Source: a bacterium
GTDB lineage: Bacteria; CG03
Direction: 5' to 3'
DNA length: 15,137 nucleotides
Assembly: GCA_013791675.1 (NCBI GenBank)
Contig: VMTI01000048.1
Coordinates: forward strand, 1 to 15,137
The first letter of the stretch is position 1; the number at the start of each line of letters is the position of its first letter. The notes below the pieces were generated by a model. The model had not been told where the DNA came from. It ran no database searches and saw nothing but the letters and a program-made list of their open reading frames with translations. Shown here piece after piece: positions 13,708-15,137 of the stretch. Position numbers and translations under genes: made by a program.

Positions 13708-13836
13708 GCCCTGTGAGATTCGCAGAATCTCCAGGACTCAGTCTCCCTTGGAATTGGAGCACAATTCCAGGGACTCAATCCTGGAAATGCTTTGCATTTC
13801 ACAGGGCCGGGGATTTCATAGAAATCCCTCGGGGCC
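13708..13836. repeat. Multi-hairpin intergenic element
   Basis: Four stem-loops follow one another in the 171-base gap between convergent genes. (a) GAGATTC-GCA-GAATCTC, 13715-13731. (b) TCCC plus TGGAATTG pairing with CAATTCCAGGGA with one bulged T, 13744-13773, inside an outer CCAGGA/TCCTGG pair (13731-13736 with 13779-13784). (c) GAAATGC-TTT-GCATTTC, 13784-13800. (d) GGGATTTC-ATA-GAAATCCC, 13810-13828, extended by CCG/CGG. An outer pairing, GCCCTGTGA (13708-13716) with TCACAGGGC (13799-13807), could close a-c into one multi-arm structure, though it shares a few bases with stems a and c. There is no T-tract, so it is not a classical terminator. It may be a MITE/REP-like unit or a structured RNA. 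Bases 13837-13864 hold nothing I recognise. Confidence 0.7.
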
Positions 13837-13864
13837 ACTCGCCGCTCATAACTCTGAACGGTGA

Positions 13865-14278
13865 TTAAAGAATTTCGTCAGGGAGGTTCTGTCTTTTGAA
13901 AACCGGTTTTTTCCCGGTGTGCTCGTCCGCATAATTTCCTTTTTTATGAGAATATATTTTATTTTTAACTGCCGGCTTAGGCGCCTCGCCTTCAGATGGC
14001 AGTCTTTCAAGTATTTCAAAAATATCACTGCGTAGAAAAAGTTTCTGAAATCGTGACGGTATTCTTCCGCAAATAAACATCAGCTGTTCCGGAGCCATGC
14101 TTATGAAGTTGGCTATTTGCGCGATTGTTTCCTCTTCCGCGGGGGGATTGCGTTTGCCTTTGAGCACTTTTGAAAGATAGGAACTGTCAATTGAGCATTG
14201 TTTTGCGAATGCGCGAAGTGAAAGTCCCGACTCTTTTATGGCTTCTTTGATCACCCCTGCAAAGTTTTTTTGAATCAC
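13865..14278 (-). CDS. XRE-family helix-turn-helix DNA-binding protein
   Basis: 137 residues from GTG 14278-14276, directly after the stop of the LysM gene (TAA then GTG, no spacing). Residues about 7-60 are a Cro/C1-type HTH: VIKEAIKESGLSLRAFAKQC, then SSYLSKVLKGKRNPPAEEET, the recognition helix and following turn. Residues 60-85 still look helical; the last 50 are charged (VKNKIYSHKKG) and not recognised. There is no membrane segment. Immediate adjacency to an exported LysM protein means both come from the same promoter; it may regulate its own operon or envelope genes (inference). It converges on the multi-hairpin element. Confidence 0.8.
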   Translation of the reverse strand: MIQKNFAGVIKEAIKESGLSLRAFAKQCSIDSSYLSKVLKGKRNPPAEEETIAQIANFISMAPEQLMFICGRIPSRFQKLFLRSDIFEILERLPSEGEAPKPAVKNKIYSHKKGNYADEHTGKKPVFKRQNLPDEIL

Positions 14279-14938
14279 TTACTTGGCAATTCTTACAAAA
14301 TCGCCTATCTGTACGGAACCTTTGGAATAATTTATGGTGGCGATACAAGAGTTGTTCTGTATATCATCGCTTACCGTCAACCGGCCGAAGCGGCGTATAA
14401 GTACGCCCATAAGTTTTTTTGTTTCAGGATGATATATTTTTTTGCTTGCGCGGTAGATATCAAAAGTGTCTTTGTCTTTGACCCCGGCATTTTTACCTAT
14501 ATCAAGAATAACTTTTGACCGTTGAGCGTGCAGCGCTATTTCCTCAGTAAAGGCCGAAATTTTTCCCGCATATTTAAAGTCAAGAGGCTGAGGGGAGTTT
14601 TCTTTATAAGGAGCGATAAACATGTCAAAGTTTTGTTCTTCTTCTATTTTTTCTATGGCCGGTTCTTCCTCTTTTTGAACAATTTTCTTTTCTTGCGTCA
14701 GGGGTACAATCAGCTCGTCACCCGGAAAAATCCAATGCGATTTTTTGATGTATTTGTTGAAATCCCATATTTCTTTCCAGCGTTCGCCGGAACCGTAAAA
14801 ATTTTCGGAGATTTTAAAGAAAGTGTCGCCTTTTTTAACGGTGTAAATCTTTAAAACAGTTTCCGTTTCGGCTCCCGCCGAAACCGCGAAAAGAAACGAT
14901 GCTAATACCAAAGAACAGAAACTTATTTTTTTAGACAT
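14279..14938 (-). CDS. Exported LysM-domain protein
   Basis: 219 residues from ATG 14938-14936, with a strong GGGGGGAG ribosome site at 14945-14952. The signal peptide (MSKKISFCSLVLASFLFAVS) ends near AGA-E at residue 23; there is a Cys at 8 but no clear lipobox. A LysM domain occupies 31-79, beginning YTVKKGDTFFKISENFYG and ending HWIFPGDELIVP, so it should bind peptidoglycan. A Glu/Lys-rich linker (81-105) leads to a C-terminal beta-rich domain (about 130-219: VILDIGKNAGVKDKDTFDIY, GVLIRRFGRLTV, VQIGDFVRIAK) that resembles the barrel-like tails of FlgT-C/LysM secretory proteins. Exact role unknown; probably a periplasmic cell-wall or secretion-associated factor. Confidence 0.85.
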   Translation of the reverse strand: MSKKISFCSLVLASFLFAVSAGAETETVLKIYTVKKGDTFFKISENFYGSGERWKEIWDFNKYIKKSHWIFPGDELIVPLTQEKKIVQKEEEPAIEKIEEEQNFDMFIAPYKENSPQPLDFKYAGKISAFTEEIALHAQRSKVILDIGKNAGVKDKDTFDIYRASKKIYHPETKKLMGVLIRRFGRLTVSDDIQNNSCIATINYSKGSVQIGDFVRIAK

Positions 14939-14980
14939 TGTACACTCCCCCCTATTTTTTACATAAAATCATATAGTGCT

Positions 14981-15010
14981 ATGATACCAAATACGCGGTC
15001 AGGTTGTAAA
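14981..15010 (-). promoter_or_regulatory. Sigma70-type promoter for the LysM-XRE operon
   Basis: On the minus strand TTTACA (15010-15005), an 18-base spacer and TATCAT (14986-14981): 5/6 and 5/6 to the consensus, with about 42 bases to the ATG. Confidence 0.6.
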
Positions 15011-15031
15011 GCCGAAATACTATCAGTGTCA

Positions 15032-15084
15032 TTTAAGAATCAAAAGTGCACCGTTTTTAATAGATTTAAAAATCAAAAGTGCAC
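15032..15084. repeat. Two 20-bp direct repeats 33 bp apart
   Basis: TTTAAGAATCAAAAGTGCAC (15032-15051) and TTTAAAAATCAAAAGTGCAC (15065-15084) differ at one base and start exactly 33 bp apart, about three helical turns. They lie upstream of the LysM promoter. Paired copies of AAAAGTGCAC-type repeats next to a TGT (15027-15029) recall the ends of IS21-family elements, which carry several end repeats; a paired operator is the alternative. Confidence 0.7.
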
Positions 15085-15089
15085 TCTTG

Positions 15090-15136
15090 TAATCTCCCCC
15101 TTTTTGATAAAAGGGGGAGCCCAAGAGGGGGATTAG
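15090..15136. repeat. Palindromic MITE-like sequence (C5T/AG5 hairpin)
   Basis: CTCCCCCTTTT (15094-15104) pairs perfectly with AAAAGGGGGAG (15109-15119) across a TGAT loop. An outer pair, TAATC (15090-15094) with GATTA (15132-15136), next to runs of C and G, gives a nested inverted repeat. Similar short C5/G5 palindromes are scattered in many environmental genomes as non-autonomous elements. The window ends one base later, so the full element may extend further. Confidence 0.55.
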
Positions 15137-15137
15137 A

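Noticed and set aside
13694..13864. CRISPR array or tRNA in the hairpin-rich gap
   Set aside because: Hairpins differ from each other, there are no regular spacers, and no cloverleaf with an anticodon arm or T-loop consensus can be drawn.

Overview
The window reads as chromosomal DNA from an uncultured diderm bacterium. It encodes an outer-membrane beta-barrel protein with a terminal Phe, several exported proteins and a SpoIID-type peptidoglycan protein, alongside a conserved ribosomal/tRNA-modification operon. Gene order (rpsP-rimM-trmD-rplS-yraN-ruvB-queH-spoIID, with no khpA or rnhB), the ATP-cone/nucleoside-kinase fusion and short intergenic palindromes would suit a candidate-phylum diderm such as Elusimicrobiota or Omnitrophota. 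That placement is an inference and cannot be proved from this sequence.

Layout. (1) Bases 1-1930 are visibly more A+T-rich and look like an accessory, mobile edge. They hold the 3' end of a probable restriction-methylase specificity domain, an AlbA_2/Schlafen-type ATPase-wHTH regulator with an 11-bp tandem repeat in its linker, and gene fragments including the N-terminus of an ORF6N (phage antirepressor-type) protein. (2) 1931-5700: a TPR/SEC-C protein, an exported 5'-nucleotidase-like metallophosphatase lacking two expected metal-ligand histidines, and a convergent outer-membrane barrel gene. (3) 5700-6930: an isoprenylcysteine-methyltransferase-like membrane enzyme overlapping a minimal 190-residue protein-kinase-like gene, behind a plausible promoter. 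(4) 6961-8723: a strong sigma70-like promoter driving a 565-residue ATP-cone + uridine-kinase-like protein with an unusual Walker A. (5) 8844-13693: one tightly packed operon of S16, RimM, TrmD, L19, YraN, RuvB, QueH and SpoIID, with four ATGA stop/start overlaps and one longer overlap. (6) 13694-13864: a compact cluster of four hairpins between convergent transcription units. (7) 13865-14938 minus: a LysM lipoprotein-like or periplasmic protein and an XRE regulator in a two-gene operon with a good promoter. (8) 15027-15137: a pair of 20-bp direct repeats and an 11-bp perfect palindrome that look like mobile-element ends or MITE-like sequence.

The core operon (region 5) couples ribosome assembly (S16, RimM, L19), tRNA modification (TrmD m1G37, QueH queuosine), DNA recombination (RuvB, YraN) and envelope remodelling (SpoIID). 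The most unusual protein-level signals are the degenerate metallophosphatase centre, the altered P-loop in the ATP-cone kinase, and the methyltransferase/mini-kinase pair. The most unusual DNA-level signals are the frame-shifting tandem repeat and the multi-hairpin element. I found no tRNA, rRNA or CRISPR array.
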